A DNA stretch of 54,164 bases from assembly GCA_023433465.1 (NCBI GenBank), contig JAEZCR010000131.1, positions 1-54,164 of the forward strand. The letters are read 5' to 3'. The DNA is from Pseudomonadota bacterium (GTDB lineage: Bacteria; Pseudomonadota; Gammaproteobacteria; Steroidobacterales; Steroidobacteraceae). A program made the translations under genes and the position numbers. The notes beneath the pieces are model-generated. The model ran no database searches. It was not told the origin of the DNA and saw nothing but the letters and a program-made list of their open reading frames with translations. The first letter of the stretch is position 1; every line of letters begins with the position of its first letter. Shown piece by piece: positions 43,729-51,067 of this stretch.

Positions 43729-43800
43729 ATGATTCGCCGCACGATCAAAAAGACGCTCAAGACCAAGCCCTCGGGGGCCTTGGAGTCTTGCGCGCGCTGA
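43729..43800 (+). CDS. Putative asd leader peptide (23 residues)
   Basis: Small open frame ATG-TGA. Residues 5-13 read TIKKTLKTK, and in residues 2-13 there are four Lys, three Thr and two Ile, end products of the aspartate-derived pathway that Asd feeds. This is the composition expected of an attenuation leader. The ORF lies directly ahead of mutually exclusive hairpins and the terminator before asd. No strong ribosome-binding site is seen; the ATG is close to the candidate transcription start. Confidence 0.6.
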   Translation: MIRRTIKKTLKTKPSGALESCAR

Positions 43801-43855
43801 TTGCGAGTGAACGAAGGACACCAAAGGCCCCGCCGGGAAACCCGCGGGGCCTTTT
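43761..43855 (+). promoter_or_regulatory. Four-segment transcription attenuator controlling asd
   Basis: Segment 1 (43761-43770, GACCAAGCCC) can pair with segment 2 (43775-43787, GGGCCTTGGAGTC) allowing one bulged C and one bulged A. Segment 2 (43773-43783) can instead pair with segment 3 (43821-43832, CCAAAGGCCCCG) with one or two bulges. Segment 3 with segment 4 (43844-43855) makes the intrinsic terminator. A ribosome held at the Thr/Lys codons 43741-43767 would cover segment 1, freeing 2 to pair with 3 and prevent termination. Pairings were worked out by eye. Confidence 0.6.
43823..43855 (+). terminator. Intrinsic terminator between leader and asd
   Basis: AAAGGCCCCG, a bulged C, CGGG, loop AAA, CCCG, CGGGGCCTTT: a 14-bp, very GC-rich stem followed by TTTTCATTT. 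It ends 21 nt before the asd ATG. Its position inside the leader rather than after a gene argues that it serves as the attenuator hairpin. Confidence 0.85.
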
Positions 43856-43876
43856 CATTTCGGAGTGAGAAACGTC

Positions 43877-44917
43877 ATGTCATCGACCGCTGAAACCGTC
43901 CGTAACAAGAAGATTCCCGTCGTCGCCATCGCCGGCGCGACCGGCGCCGTCGGCGTCGAGCTCATGGCCTGCCTCGAGCAGCGCAAATTCCCGCTGGCCG
44001 AGCTGCGACTGCTGGCTTCCGCGCGGTCCGCGGGCAAGAAGATGAAGTTCCGCGGCGTGGATGTCGCCGTGCAGGAACTCACGGATGACAGCCTCAAGGG
44101 CGTGGACATCGCGCTGTTCAGCGCGGGCGGAGCGCAATCCAAGCGCTTCGCGCCGGCCGCCGTGAGGGCGGGCGCCGTGGTCGTGGACAACTCCTCCGCC
44201 TTCCGCATGGATCCGGACACGCCGCTCGTGGTGCCGGAGATCAACTCGGGCGCGCTCGCGAAGCACAACGGCATCATCGCGAATCCGAACTGCGTCGCCA
44301 TCGTCGCCGCCACGCCGCTTTGGCCTATCCACCAGCATCGCCGCATCCAGCGCATCACGATGTCCACCTACCAGGCCGCCTCGGGCGCCGGCGCGGCCGC
44401 GATGGAAGAGCTGAGCGAGTCGACCAAGGCGTATCTCGAAGGCCGGCCGTTCATGCCGAAGGTCCTGCCGCATCCGTACGCGTTCAACGTGTTCTCGCAC
44501 AACACCAAGGTGGACCCGGAGACCGGGTACAACGAGGAAGAGACGAAAGTCATGCAGGAAACGCGCAAGATCTTCGGAGTGCCGGACCTGAGAGTGACCG
44601 CGACCTGCGTACGCGTACCTGTATTACGTGCGCATTGCATCGCGCTCAACATCGAGCTCGATGCTCCGCTCTCGCCCGCCGAGGCGCGCGAGATCCTGTC
44701 GAAGGCGCCGGGCGTGCGCGTGGTAGACGAGCTCGAGCGCAACTACTTCCCGATGCCGGTCGATGCGAGCGGCAAGGACGACGTGCTGGTCGGCCGCATC
44801 CGCAAGGACGTGAGCGACCCGTCGGGCCGCACGCTGGCCCTGTTCGTCGCCGGCGACCAGCTCCGCAAAGGCGCCGCGCTCAACGCCGTCCAGATCGCCG
44901 AGCGGCTGCTGGGATAA
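43877..44917 (+). CDS. asd: Aspartate-semialdehyde dehydrogenase
   Basis: 346 residues. NADP-binding GATGAVGVELMACLEQRKFP at the N-terminus, active-site IANPNCVAIVAATPLWP (Cys nucleophile) and NSSAFRMDPDTPLVVPEIN. Reduces aspartyl phosphate to the semialdehyde that leads to Lys/diaminopimelate, Thr, Met and Ile. ATG 43877 chosen over an in-frame GTG at 43865. Preceded by an attenuator whose leader is rich in Lys, Thr and Ile codons; its stop TAA is followed by ATC and repeat copy B. Confidence 0.94.
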   Translation: MSSTAETVRNKKIPVVAIAGATGAVGVELMACLEQRKFPLAELRLLASARSAGKKMKFRGVDVAVQELTDDSLKGVDIALFSAGGAQSKRFAPAAVRAGAVVVDNSSAFRMDPDTPLVVPEINSGALAKHNGIIANPNCVAIVAATPLWPIHQHRRIQRITMSTYQAASGAGAAAMEELSESTKAYLEGRPFMPKVLPHPYAFNVFSHNTKVDPETGYNEEETKVMQETRKIFGVPDLRVTATCVRVPVLRAHCIALNIELDAPLSPAEAREILSKAPGVRVVDELERNYFPMPVDASGKDDVLVGRIRKDVSDPSGRTLALFVAGDQLRKGAALNAVQIAERLLG

Positions 44918-44920
44918 ATC

Positions 44921-44973
44921 GGGGACAGATTTATTTGTTGACGATAGAGATCGTCCAAAAACAGATCTGTCCC
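44921..44973. repeat. GGGGACAG inverted repeat, copy B (degenerate)
   Basis: Left arm begins GGGGACAGATTTATTTGTTG, one base from copies A and D. The right arm (44950-44973, ending ATCTGTCCC) has about four changes from consensus. Starts 3 nt after the asd stop (TAA-ATC-GGGGACAG). Only about 10 nt separate the arms. The damage to the right arm suggests an older copy. Confidence 0.8.
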
Positions 44974-45036
44974 GGCCGTTGCAACTTTTCGAGGGGTGGA
45001 GTCGTCCCAGGGACTTCCATATAGCGAGGGCAAGCC

Positions 45037-45465
45037 ATGTGGAAACACGAATTGTCGTGTGCCGCTGGTGAATTTCGCAGGGCGTTTGAAGCGGGCGCGT
45101 TTGCGCCCGCGGATTTTTCCCATCGCCAGCACGTGCGGCTCGCGTACGTGTACCTCGTCGATAGCGATGTGAATCTCGCCCTGGATCGCATGCGCGCAGC
45201 GCTCGTGTGTTTCCTCTCGCACCACGGCATACCCGCCACGAAGTACCACGAGACGTTGACGCGCGCCTGGATCCTTGCGGTGCATCATTTCATGCATCGC
45301 TCGCCGGACGCCTCGAGCGCGGACGACTTCATCGACCGCAACCCCATGCTGCTCGACAGCAAGATAATGCTGACTCACTACTCGGCGGACCTGCTGTTCT
45401 CCGACGCCGCGCGCTCCGGGTTCGTCGAACCGGATCTCGACCCGATCCCGCGCCACGCGGCTTAG
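45037..45465 (+). CDS. His-rich hypothetical protein between two repeat copies
   Basis: 142 residues, helical. Notable conserved-looking His: FSHRQHVRLAYVYLVD (about 28-43) and FLSHHGIPATKYHETLTRAW then HHFMH (about 59-90), which could bind metal. No signal peptide. The same protein type occurs as uncharacterised in other proteobacteria. It is bracketed by repeat copies B (64 nt upstream) and C (12 nt downstream). Function unknown. Confidence 0.7.
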   Translation: MWKHELSCAAGEFRRAFEAGAFAPADFSHRQHVRLAYVYLVDSDVNLALDRMRAALVCFLSHHGIPATKYHETLTRAWILAVHHFMHRSPDASSADDFIDRNPMLLDSKIMLTHYSADLLFSDAARSGFVEPDLDPIPRHAA

Positions 45466-45477
45466 CGGCGGCAAAGC

Positions 45478-45530
45478 GGGACAGATTTATATGACGACGA
45501 TCTTTATCGTCAATAAATAAATCTGTCCCC
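45478..45530. repeat. GGGGACAG inverted repeat, copy C
   Basis: The right arm (45507-45530) matches the consensus exactly, ending AAATAAATCTGTCCCC. The left arm begins GGGACAGATTTAT with a few changes before ACGACGAT. Lies in the 68-nt gap between the convergent stops of the hypothetical gene and the M28 peptidase; read from the peptidase side it is TAA-ATC-GGGGACAG, identical over 14 nt to the asd/copy B junction. Confidence 0.85.
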
Positions 45531-45533
45531 GAT

Positions 45534-47159
45534 TTACTTCGCGGCCTTCGGGATCGTCGCGAACACGCTCGTCTCCCGCCACGCCGGCGGCTGCGCCGCA
45601 TTGGCGACGCGCTCCGTCAGTCGCTGCACGAATTCGCCGAACAGGCCCATCGCGGCGAAATCCACCGGCTGCGCGAGGTCATCGGAGGGCGAGTGATAGC
45701 GATCCTTGAACCACTGCTCATCGATCTTCTCCTCGGGCGAACCCGGCGCGAAGCCGATCTTGAGCGAGAGCGCCGGCACGCCGGTGCGGATGAAGCTGTA
45801 CTGATCGCTGCGGATGAACCGGTTGCGCTGCGGCTGCGGATCCGGGATCGGCTCGACGCCGACCTCCGCCGCGATCGCGCGCGCGTCCTCGCCCAGCGAG
45901 GGCTCGTCGAGACCGAACACGATGAGCTGCTTCAGCGGGTAGATAGGCATGTACATGTCGCTGTTGAGGTTGGCGACGATGTTCATGCCATTGCTCGCGG
46001 CGTTCTCTGAATAGGCTCGCGAGCCCAGCAACCCCGATTCCTCGGCGGTGACCGCGACGAACACGATCGAGCGCTTCGGTTTGACGGGCGCGATCTGGAA
46101 CCGGCGCGCCGTCTCGATCAACGTCGCGACCCCGCTCGCGTTGTCGATGGCGCCGTTGTGCAGGCGATCCCCTTCGCCCTTCTCGGCGATTCCAAGATGA
46201 TCGAGATGCGCGCTCAGCACCACGTATTCCGAAGCGAGTGCCTCATCCGATCCCTGGAGCACGCCGACGACGTTCTCCGACGCCACGGTCGAGACGTCTG
46301 CGGCGGTCTTCGCGCGCAGGCGCGCCTTCAGATGGAAATGCGGCAGCGCTTCACCCTTCTCGAGCGCGGCGAGCAGATCCTTCTCGGACTGGCCCGTGCC
46401 TTCGAGAAGTCGCGCGAAGCGCGCCGGATTCAGCCCGGCCCAGACCTTCTGATCCGGAAACAGGTCGGCCGCCGGGGCCGCGAGCCGCATCGTCGGATTC
46501 AGGCGTGCCGCCGAACTGCGCTCCCAGGGCAGATCCATCGCGTACGGATTCGGAATCGTGAGCACGCCCACCGCGCCGGCCGCGTGATATTCCTTCCAGC
46601 GTTCGGACGCGGATCCGAAGTGCGCGCCCGCCGCGCCCGGCACGGATTTCGGCGCGCTCGTGAAGAACGCGACGATCTTGCCCTTCAGGTCGACGCCGGC
46701 GAGATCGTCGTGTCCGTACTGCGGCAGCCGCAGTCCGTGACCGACGAACACTATCGGCGCCTCCACTTCCTCGCTCGCGAAGTTGCCGCGCAGGCTGATG
46801 ACCGCATCGTCGCCAAGCGTCAGCGGTTCGACTCCCTTGGCGGTGACGAGCGCGAGGCTGGAAAGATCCTCGCGGATCACGCGCGACTCGAGGTTCACGC
46901 GCTGGAAGTAACCCTCGTCGCCGCCCGGCGCGAGGCCCGCCTCCTTGAACTGATTCGCCACGTATTCCGCCGCGCGGCGGTGTCCTGGCGTGCCCGCGCG
47001 ACGACCCTCCATCGCATCGTCCGCCAGCACCTTCACGTGCTCCCAGTCCTGCTTTCCGCGCGCGACGTAATCGGGTTTCGCGGCCTCGCGCGAACCACAC
47101 GCGCCCAGAACCACCGCCATTCCAATGCCCATGGCGACCCATCCAGATCGATGCTTCAT
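45534..47159 (-). CDS. M28-family metallopeptidase, lipoprotein
   Basis: 541 residues. Lipobox-like MGIGMAVVLGACGS at the N-terminus, a protease-associated (PA) insert (about 130-300, VFVGHGLRLP..GKIVAFFTSAP), and the M28 zinc aminopeptidase core: LSAHLDHLGI, AIDNASGVATLIE, AVTAEESGLLGSRAY and a C-terminal RYHSPSDD supplying the metal ligands and Glu. Probably removes N-terminal residues from peptides in the periplasm. AGGAG 9 nt before the ATG at 47159; a longer open frame upstream has no support. Confidence 0.9.
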   Translation of the reverse strand: MKHRSGWVAMGIGMAVVLGACGSREAAKPDYVARGKQDWEHVKVLADDAMEGRRAGTPGHRRAAEYVANQFKEAGLAPGGDEGYFQRVNLESRVIREDLSSLALVTAKGVEPLTLGDDAVISLRGNFASEEVEAPIVFVGHGLRLPQYGHDDLAGVDLKGKIVAFFTSAPKSVPGAAGAHFGSASERWKEYHAAGAVGVLTIPNPYAMDLPWERSSAARLNPTMRLAAPAADLFPDQKVWAGLNPARFARLLEGTGQSEKDLLAALEKGEALPHFHLKARLRAKTAADVSTVASENVVGVLQGSDEALASEYVVLSAHLDHLGIAEKGEGDRLHNGAIDNASGVATLIETARRFQIAPVKPKRSIVFVAVTAEESGLLGSRAYSENAASNGMNIVANLNSDMYMPIYPLKQLIVFGLDEPSLGEDARAIAAEVGVEPIPDPQPQRNRFIRSDQYSFIRTGVPALSLKIGFAPGSPEEKIDEQWFKDRYHSPSDDLAQPVDFAAMGLFGEFVQRLTERVANAAQPPAWRETSVFATIPKAAK

Positions 47160-47256
47160 TCTTCGAGACTCCTCACTGCGTTGCCGGCATGTTCGCATGC
47201 CACGCGCGCCGAAAGTCGCCACGCGGCAACGTCCCGTCGCGGCATAATCTCCAGCA

Positions 47257-48132
47257 GTGGCATATCCAACTCTCAGCGACCTGATTCGCGGTCTCACCGG
47301 CATCGACATCTGGCTGCCCTTGCCGACCTTCGGCCTCATGGTCGGCTTCGCCTTCTTCGTAGGGATGCACCTGGCGACGCGCGAAGCGAATCGACTGATG
47401 CCCGACCAGCCGCGCGAGTTCATGGGCAACGCCTGCATCTGGGCATTCCTCGCGGGCATTCTCGGAGCACGGTTGTTCCATCTGCTCGAGTACCCGCGCG
47501 AATTCCTCGCGCACCCCGCCGAGATGTTGTTCTCGCGTTCCGGCTTCACGATTTACGGCGGACTCATCGTCGGCGCGCTCACGGCCGTGTGGTACGCGCG
47601 CGCGAAGAAGGCGCCGATCGCGCTCACGATGGACGCCGCCGCGCCGGGTCTCATGATCGCGTATGCGATCGGCCGGCTCGGCTGCCAGATCTCCGGCGAC
47701 GGCGACTGGGGTATCGCCGCGGATCTCGCCGCGAAGCCGGACTGGTTGCCGCAATGGTTCTGGGCCCAGACCTATACCAACAACATCGCGGGCGTCGTCA
47801 TCGACCCGCCCGGCGTCTATCCGACGCCCATCTACGAGTTCGCGATGAGCATGGTCGCATTCGGCGTGCTCTGGGGACTGCGCAAACACACGCATCGAGC
47901 CGGCTGGTTGTTCTGGCTCTACGTATTGCTCGCGGGCGTCGAGCGGCTGCTCATCGAGTTCATCCGCGTGAACACCACTTACGAACTTCTCGGAGTGGCG
48001 GTGACCCAGGCGCAACTCATCTCCGCCGCCTGCATCGTCGCCGGAGCGATCGGGATGTTCGTGTTCTCGCGCCCGATGATGAAAAAGGGGACAGATTTAT
48101 TTATTGACGATAAGAAGATCGTCAATAAATAA
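47257..48132 (+). CDS. lgt: Prolipoprotein diacylglyceryl transferase, C-terminus rewritten by a repeat
   Basis: 291 residues, GTG start, seven membrane helices. Contains FTIYGGLIVGALTAVWYARA, AIGRLGCQISGDGDWG (the variant of the Lgt signature, in place of GRxGNFxNGE) and ERLLIEFIRVNTTY with the conserved Arg. It transfers diacylglycerol to lipobox Cys, relevant to the several lipoproteins here. The last codons, GTDLFIDDKKIVNK, are encoded by repeat copy D, so the natural tail has been replaced. A second lgt elsewhere is possible given the variant signature. Confidence 0.88.
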   Translation: MAYPTLSDLIRGLTGIDIWLPLPTFGLMVGFAFFVGMHLATREANRLMPDQPREFMGNACIWAFLAGILGARLFHLLEYPREFLAHPAEMLFSRSGFTIYGGLIVGALTAVWYARAKKAPIALTMDAAAPGLMIAYAIGRLGCQISGDGDWGIAADLAAKPDWLPQWFWAQTYTNNIAGVVIDPPGVYPTPIYEFAMSMVAFGVLWGLRKHTHRAGWLFWLYVLLAGVERLLIEFIRVNTTYELLGVAVTQAQLISAACIVAGAIGMFVFSRPMMKKGTDLFIDDKKIVNK

Positions 48133-48142
48133 ATCTGTCCCC
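48087..48142. repeat. GGGGACAG inverted repeat, copy D, overlapping lgt 3' end
   Basis: Perfect 25-bp arms: 48087-48111 begins GGGGACAGATTTATTTATTG, and 48118-48142 is its exact reverse complement, with only a 6-nt loop (AAGAAG). A full-length hairpin of extreme stability. Lies at the 3' end of lgt, supplying its stop TAA at 48130-48132, in the gap before the convergent leuA. Confidence 0.92.
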
Positions 48143-48188
48143 GATAGTGTTCTGCAGATCGCGAAGAAGGACTTCCTGGTCTGACCGA

Positions 48189-49868
48189 CTATGCGCTCCT
48201 GGCGCTCTTGAGCTCGTGCGCCGTCACGCCGAGCCGCCGCGCCGCTGACAGCACCGCGAGTACCGACGCCGTCGCGATGTTTGCGTGGCGGCCCACGCCA
48301 TAACGCACGCCGTTCACGCCTTCGCGCGCCGCCTCGACGATCGCGAGCGCCGCGGCGTCCGCGCCCGCGCGCAACGCGCGTTCTTCATAGTTGTCGATGC
48401 GGATCGGCAGCGCCAGCGCGGCGACCGTCGCCGCGATGGGGCCGGAGCCCACGCCGCGCAACTTGCGCCGATTGCCCGCGACGGTCACTTCGAGCTCGAT
48501 GCCCTGCTTGTCACCATCCTCGAACAGGTGATGCGCGTGATACGTCACGTCGTAGTCAGTCGCGAGATAGGTTTCCTCGAACAGCGCCCACAGCTGCTGC
48601 GAGGACATCTCGCCCTCGGCGGCGTCCATGTGTTTCTGCACCAGCGCGCTGAACTCCACCTGCATGCGCCGCGGCATCACCACGCCGTAGTCGCGCTCAA
48701 GTAGATAGGCAATGCCGCCCTTGCCGGACTGGCTGTTGACGCGCACGATGCTGTCGTAGGTGCGACCGAGGTCCGCGGGATCCACCGGGATGTACGGCAC
48801 TTCCCAGAAATCGCCCGGCTTCTGCGCCGCGAAGCCCTTCTTGATGGCGTCCTGGTGCGATCCGGAAAACGACGTGAACACGAGGTCGCCCACGTACGGG
48901 TGACGAGGGTGGATCGGCAGGCGCGTCGCCTGTTCCACTTCGCGCGCCACCGCGTTGATGTCCGAGAAATCAAGCCCGGGATGAATGCCCTGCGAATAGA
49001 AATTGAGCGCGAGGGTCACGAGGTCGACGTTGCCGGAACGCTCACCGTTGCCGAAGAGACATCCCTCGACGCGTTGCCCGCCGGCCAGCATGCCGAGCTC
49101 GGCGGCCGCCACGCCCGTGCCGCGGTCGTTGTGAGTGTGCAACGAGATGATCACGTGCTCGCGGCGTTCGAGGTGCGTCGACATCCACTCGATCTGGTCC
49201 GCGTATACGTTCGGAGTCGCGTTTTCGACCGTGGTCGGCAGGTTGATGATGATCGGCCGGCCAGGACCCGCGTTCCACGCACGGATCGCGGCGTTGCAGG
49301 CCTCGAGCGCGACCGGTAGTTCGGTCATGCTGAAGGCCTCGGGGGAATACTCGAGGCCCCATTCCGTTTCGGGCAGCGCGTCGGTCAGCTCCTTGACCAG
49401 TGATACCTGCTTCTCGACCAGCTTCATCACGTCCGACACCGTGAGTCCGAACACCACGCGCCGCCATACCGGCGCCGTCGCGTTGTAGACATGGATGATG
49501 GCGCGGCGCGCGCCTTTCACCGACTCGACCGTGCGCCGGATCAGCTCCTCGCGCGCCTGGGTGAGCACCATGATCGTGACGTCGTCGGGAATCAGGTCCT
49601 GTTCGATGAGATCGCGCGCGGTCAGAAAATCCGTCTCGGACGCGGACGGGAACCCGATCTCGATCTCCTTGATGCCCACCTTGCAGATCGTCCTGAACAG
49701 CCGCTTCTTGGTCTCGCGGCTCATGGGCTCGAACAGCGCCTGGTTGCCGTCGCGCAGGTCCGTGCTGCACCAGATGGGCACGGTAGTTAGCGAACGGGAG
49801 GGCCACTGCCGGTTCGGCAGCTCGACGGGCGTGAACGGGCGATACTTCTTCGATGGATCTTTCAACAT
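48189..49868 (-). CDS. leuA: 2-isopropylmalate synthase
   Basis: 559 residues, the longer LeuA type. N-terminal TIM barrel with STDLRDGNQAL (metal/substrate), EIEIGFPSASETDF, and SLHTHNDRGTGVAAAELG with the metal His; LFGNGERSGNVDL; and a C-terminal LeuA-dimer regulatory domain (LRGVGSGPIAATVAALALP) for leucine feedback. First committed step of leucine synthesis. Preceded by a Leu-rich leader peptide and alternative hairpins. No leuB/C/D genes adjoin it. Confidence 0.95.
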   Translation of the reverse strand: MLKDPSKKYRPFTPVELPNRQWPSRSLTTVPIWCSTDLRDGNQALFEPMSRETKKRLFRTICKVGIKEIEIGFPSASETDFLTARDLIEQDLIPDDVTIMVLTQAREELIRRTVESVKGARRAIIHVYNATAPVWRRVVFGLTVSDVMKLVEKQVSLVKELTDALPETEWGLEYSPEAFSMTELPVALEACNAAIRAWNAGPGRPIIINLPTTVENATPNVYADQIEWMSTHLERREHVIISLHTHNDRGTGVAAAELGMLAGGQRVEGCLFGNGERSGNVDLVTLALNFYSQGIHPGLDFSDINAVAREVEQATRLPIHPRHPYVGDLVFTSFSGSHQDAIKKGFAAQKPGDFWEVPYIPVDPADLGRTYDSIVRVNSQSGKGGIAYLLERDYGVVMPRRMQVEFSALVQKHMDAAEGEMSSQQLWALFEETYLATDYDVTYHAHHLFEDGDKQGIELEVTVAGNRRKLRGVGSGPIAATVAALALPIRIDNYEERALRAGADAAALAIVEAAREGVNGVRYGVGRHANIATASVLAVLSAARRLGVTAHELKSARSA

Positions 49869-49987
49869 GACTGCTTCACTTCGAATGGTGAGACGTGACT
49901 CTTCCGCGGTAACTCGCGGTTTGGTCTCGATTTCCCGTCTTGTAGGCGCCGACGGGTGGCGCGAGTGTGTTTGCGGCTAGGCCGCAA
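49869..49987 (-). promoter_or_regulatory. leuA leader region with alternative hairpins
   Basis: Stem I: TTGCGGC-CTA-GCCGCAA (49971-49987), a perfect 7-bp stem whose loop is the stop codon of the leader peptide. A TGCCGCA segment earlier in the peptide can pair with the same TGCGGC. Stem II: CCCGTC/GACGGG (49934-49939 with 49951-49956). Stem III: GCGCC/GGCGC (49946-49962) overlaps stem II and excludes it. Stem IV: long-range ACTCGCG/CGCGAGT (49912-49918 with 49960-49966). None is followed by a U-run, so this is not a simple intrinsic terminator. Pairings judged by eye. Confidence 0.5.
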
Positions 49988-50057
49988 GAAGCAGGAGCGA
50001 ACGAAGCAGCGCCGCGGTGCGGCAAAGGGACTGGCCCGGCTGTTCGTTGCGATACAT
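49977..50057 (-). CDS. Putative leuA leader peptide (26 residues)
   Basis: Minus-strand ORF, ATG at 50057, stop TAG. Residues 17-24 read LLRSLLLL: six Leu of eight, including four consecutive Leu codons; seven Leu in all. AGGTAGG lies about 9 nt before the ATG. It ends 108 nt before leuA on the same strand. Composition and position are those of leucine-attenuation peptides (as in leuL of enterobacteria), but the sequence is otherwise unrelated. Confidence 0.72.
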   Translation of the reverse strand: MYRNEQPGQSLCRTAALLRSLLLLAA

Positions 50058-50110
50058 GCGGGGAAACCTACCTGACTTCGCTCGTGGAGACAACTGCGCC
50101 GTTCGCACAA

Positions 50111-50986
50111 TCACTTCTGCTGGGCCGCTTCGAGCAGGCTCACCATCAGCGCATTCATCGGCGCCGCGATCCCATGTTTTCTTCCCAATCTCACGATCAC
50201 GCCATTACGAGTGTCGATTTCCATCGGTCGGCCGGCACGCCGATCCGCGACCATCGAATTCTCGGTATCCGGCGGCGCACGCCGTGCGCCCGCGACGATC
50301 TCGTCGGGAATCGTGTCCGCCAACGTGGCGCCTTCGGCGCGTCCCACCGCGATGCACTCGCGAACGATGTTCCTCATGAGTTCCGCCACGCCGTCATGAC
50401 GCGAGATTCCCGCGCCCTTGAGCAACACGGCGGAAACCGCACCCGCGCTGTTCAGGCATAACTTCCGCCAGATCGCGCTGGTGAAGTCATCGGTCTCCTT
50501 CGCGTCGAAACGGGTGTGCGAGAAGAGCGCCAGTAAATCAGCCCCGTTTCTGCCCGCCGGGACGACGATGCGCGCGGCGCCGCGCTGGATGGAACGACCC
50601 GGCGCGACACGGTCCGCCGGCAGATCGATCATGACGGGCACGAGCTGCGACTTGTCGAGATGCTTTTCGAAGCGCGCGATGTGTTCGACGCCGTTCTGGA
50701 TGATGGCCACGCGCGTCGCGGGCCCCACCGCGCCGGCAAACCACTGGGCCGCGGCGTCGCTGTCGTAGGCCTTGGTGGTCACGAGTACCCAGTCGACCGG
50801 CTGCGCCTGTGCGACTTCCGTGTACACACGGGGCCTCGCGTGTATCACTCCTTGTGGTGTCTGGACCTCGAGCGAATCGAACGGAGTGCGCGCGGCGACC
50901 GAGATGTCGTGACGATCATCCTGGGCGAGCCAGGCCGCGAGCGTGGCGCCGATCGCGCCGGGACCAATCAGAAGTATCGAAGCCAT
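50111..50986 (-). CDS. Ketopantoate reductase family protein (ApbA/PanE)
   Basis: 291 residues. N-terminal NADP-binding ILLIGPGAIGATLAAWLAQ (GxGxxG), then LVTTKAYDSDAA and IIQNGVEH, and C-terminal ApbA_C domain with IWRKLCLNSAGAVSAVLLKG, in which the family Lys/Asn catalytic residues are recognisable. Reduces ketopantoate to pantoate for CoA synthesis, or a related 2-keto acid. Lies upstream of leuA with the leader region between. Start at 50986 is the family N-terminus. Confidence 0.85.
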   Translation of the reverse strand: MASILLIGPGAIGATLAAWLAQDDRHDISVAARTPFDSLEVQTPQGVIHARPRVYTEVAQAQPVDWVLVTTKAYDSDAAAQWFAGAVGPATRVAIIQNGVEHIARFEKHLDKSQLVPVMIDLPADRVAPGRSIQRGAARIVVPAGRNGADLLALFSHTRFDAKETDDFTSAIWRKLCLNSAGAVSAVLLKGAGISRHDGVAELMRNIVRECIAVGRAEGATLADTIPDEIVAGARRAPPDTENSMVADRRAGRPMEIDTRNGVIVRLGRKHGIAAPMNALMVSLLEAAQQK

Positions 50987-51028
50987 GCGCGAGCATCGCC
51001 GAGATCCTCGGATCGCATCAACCGTGCG

Positions 51029-51056
51029 AAAAAAAACGGGGCGCCTGTGCGCCCCG
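51029..51056 (-). terminator. Intrinsic terminator downstream of coxC
   Basis: On the minus strand CGGGGCGC, loop ACAG, GCGCCCCG, followed by eight T. Perfect 8-bp GC stem and T-run, a textbook terminator ending the coxA-ctaG-coxC transcript before panE. Confidence 0.92.
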
Positions 51057-51067
51057 CGATCTCGAGA

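Noticed and set aside
45037..45465. Reading copies B and C as terminal repeats of an insertion sequence with this gene as transposase
   Set aside because: The encoded protein has no transposase motif, and each repeat copy is itself a complete inverted repeat rather than a terminus.
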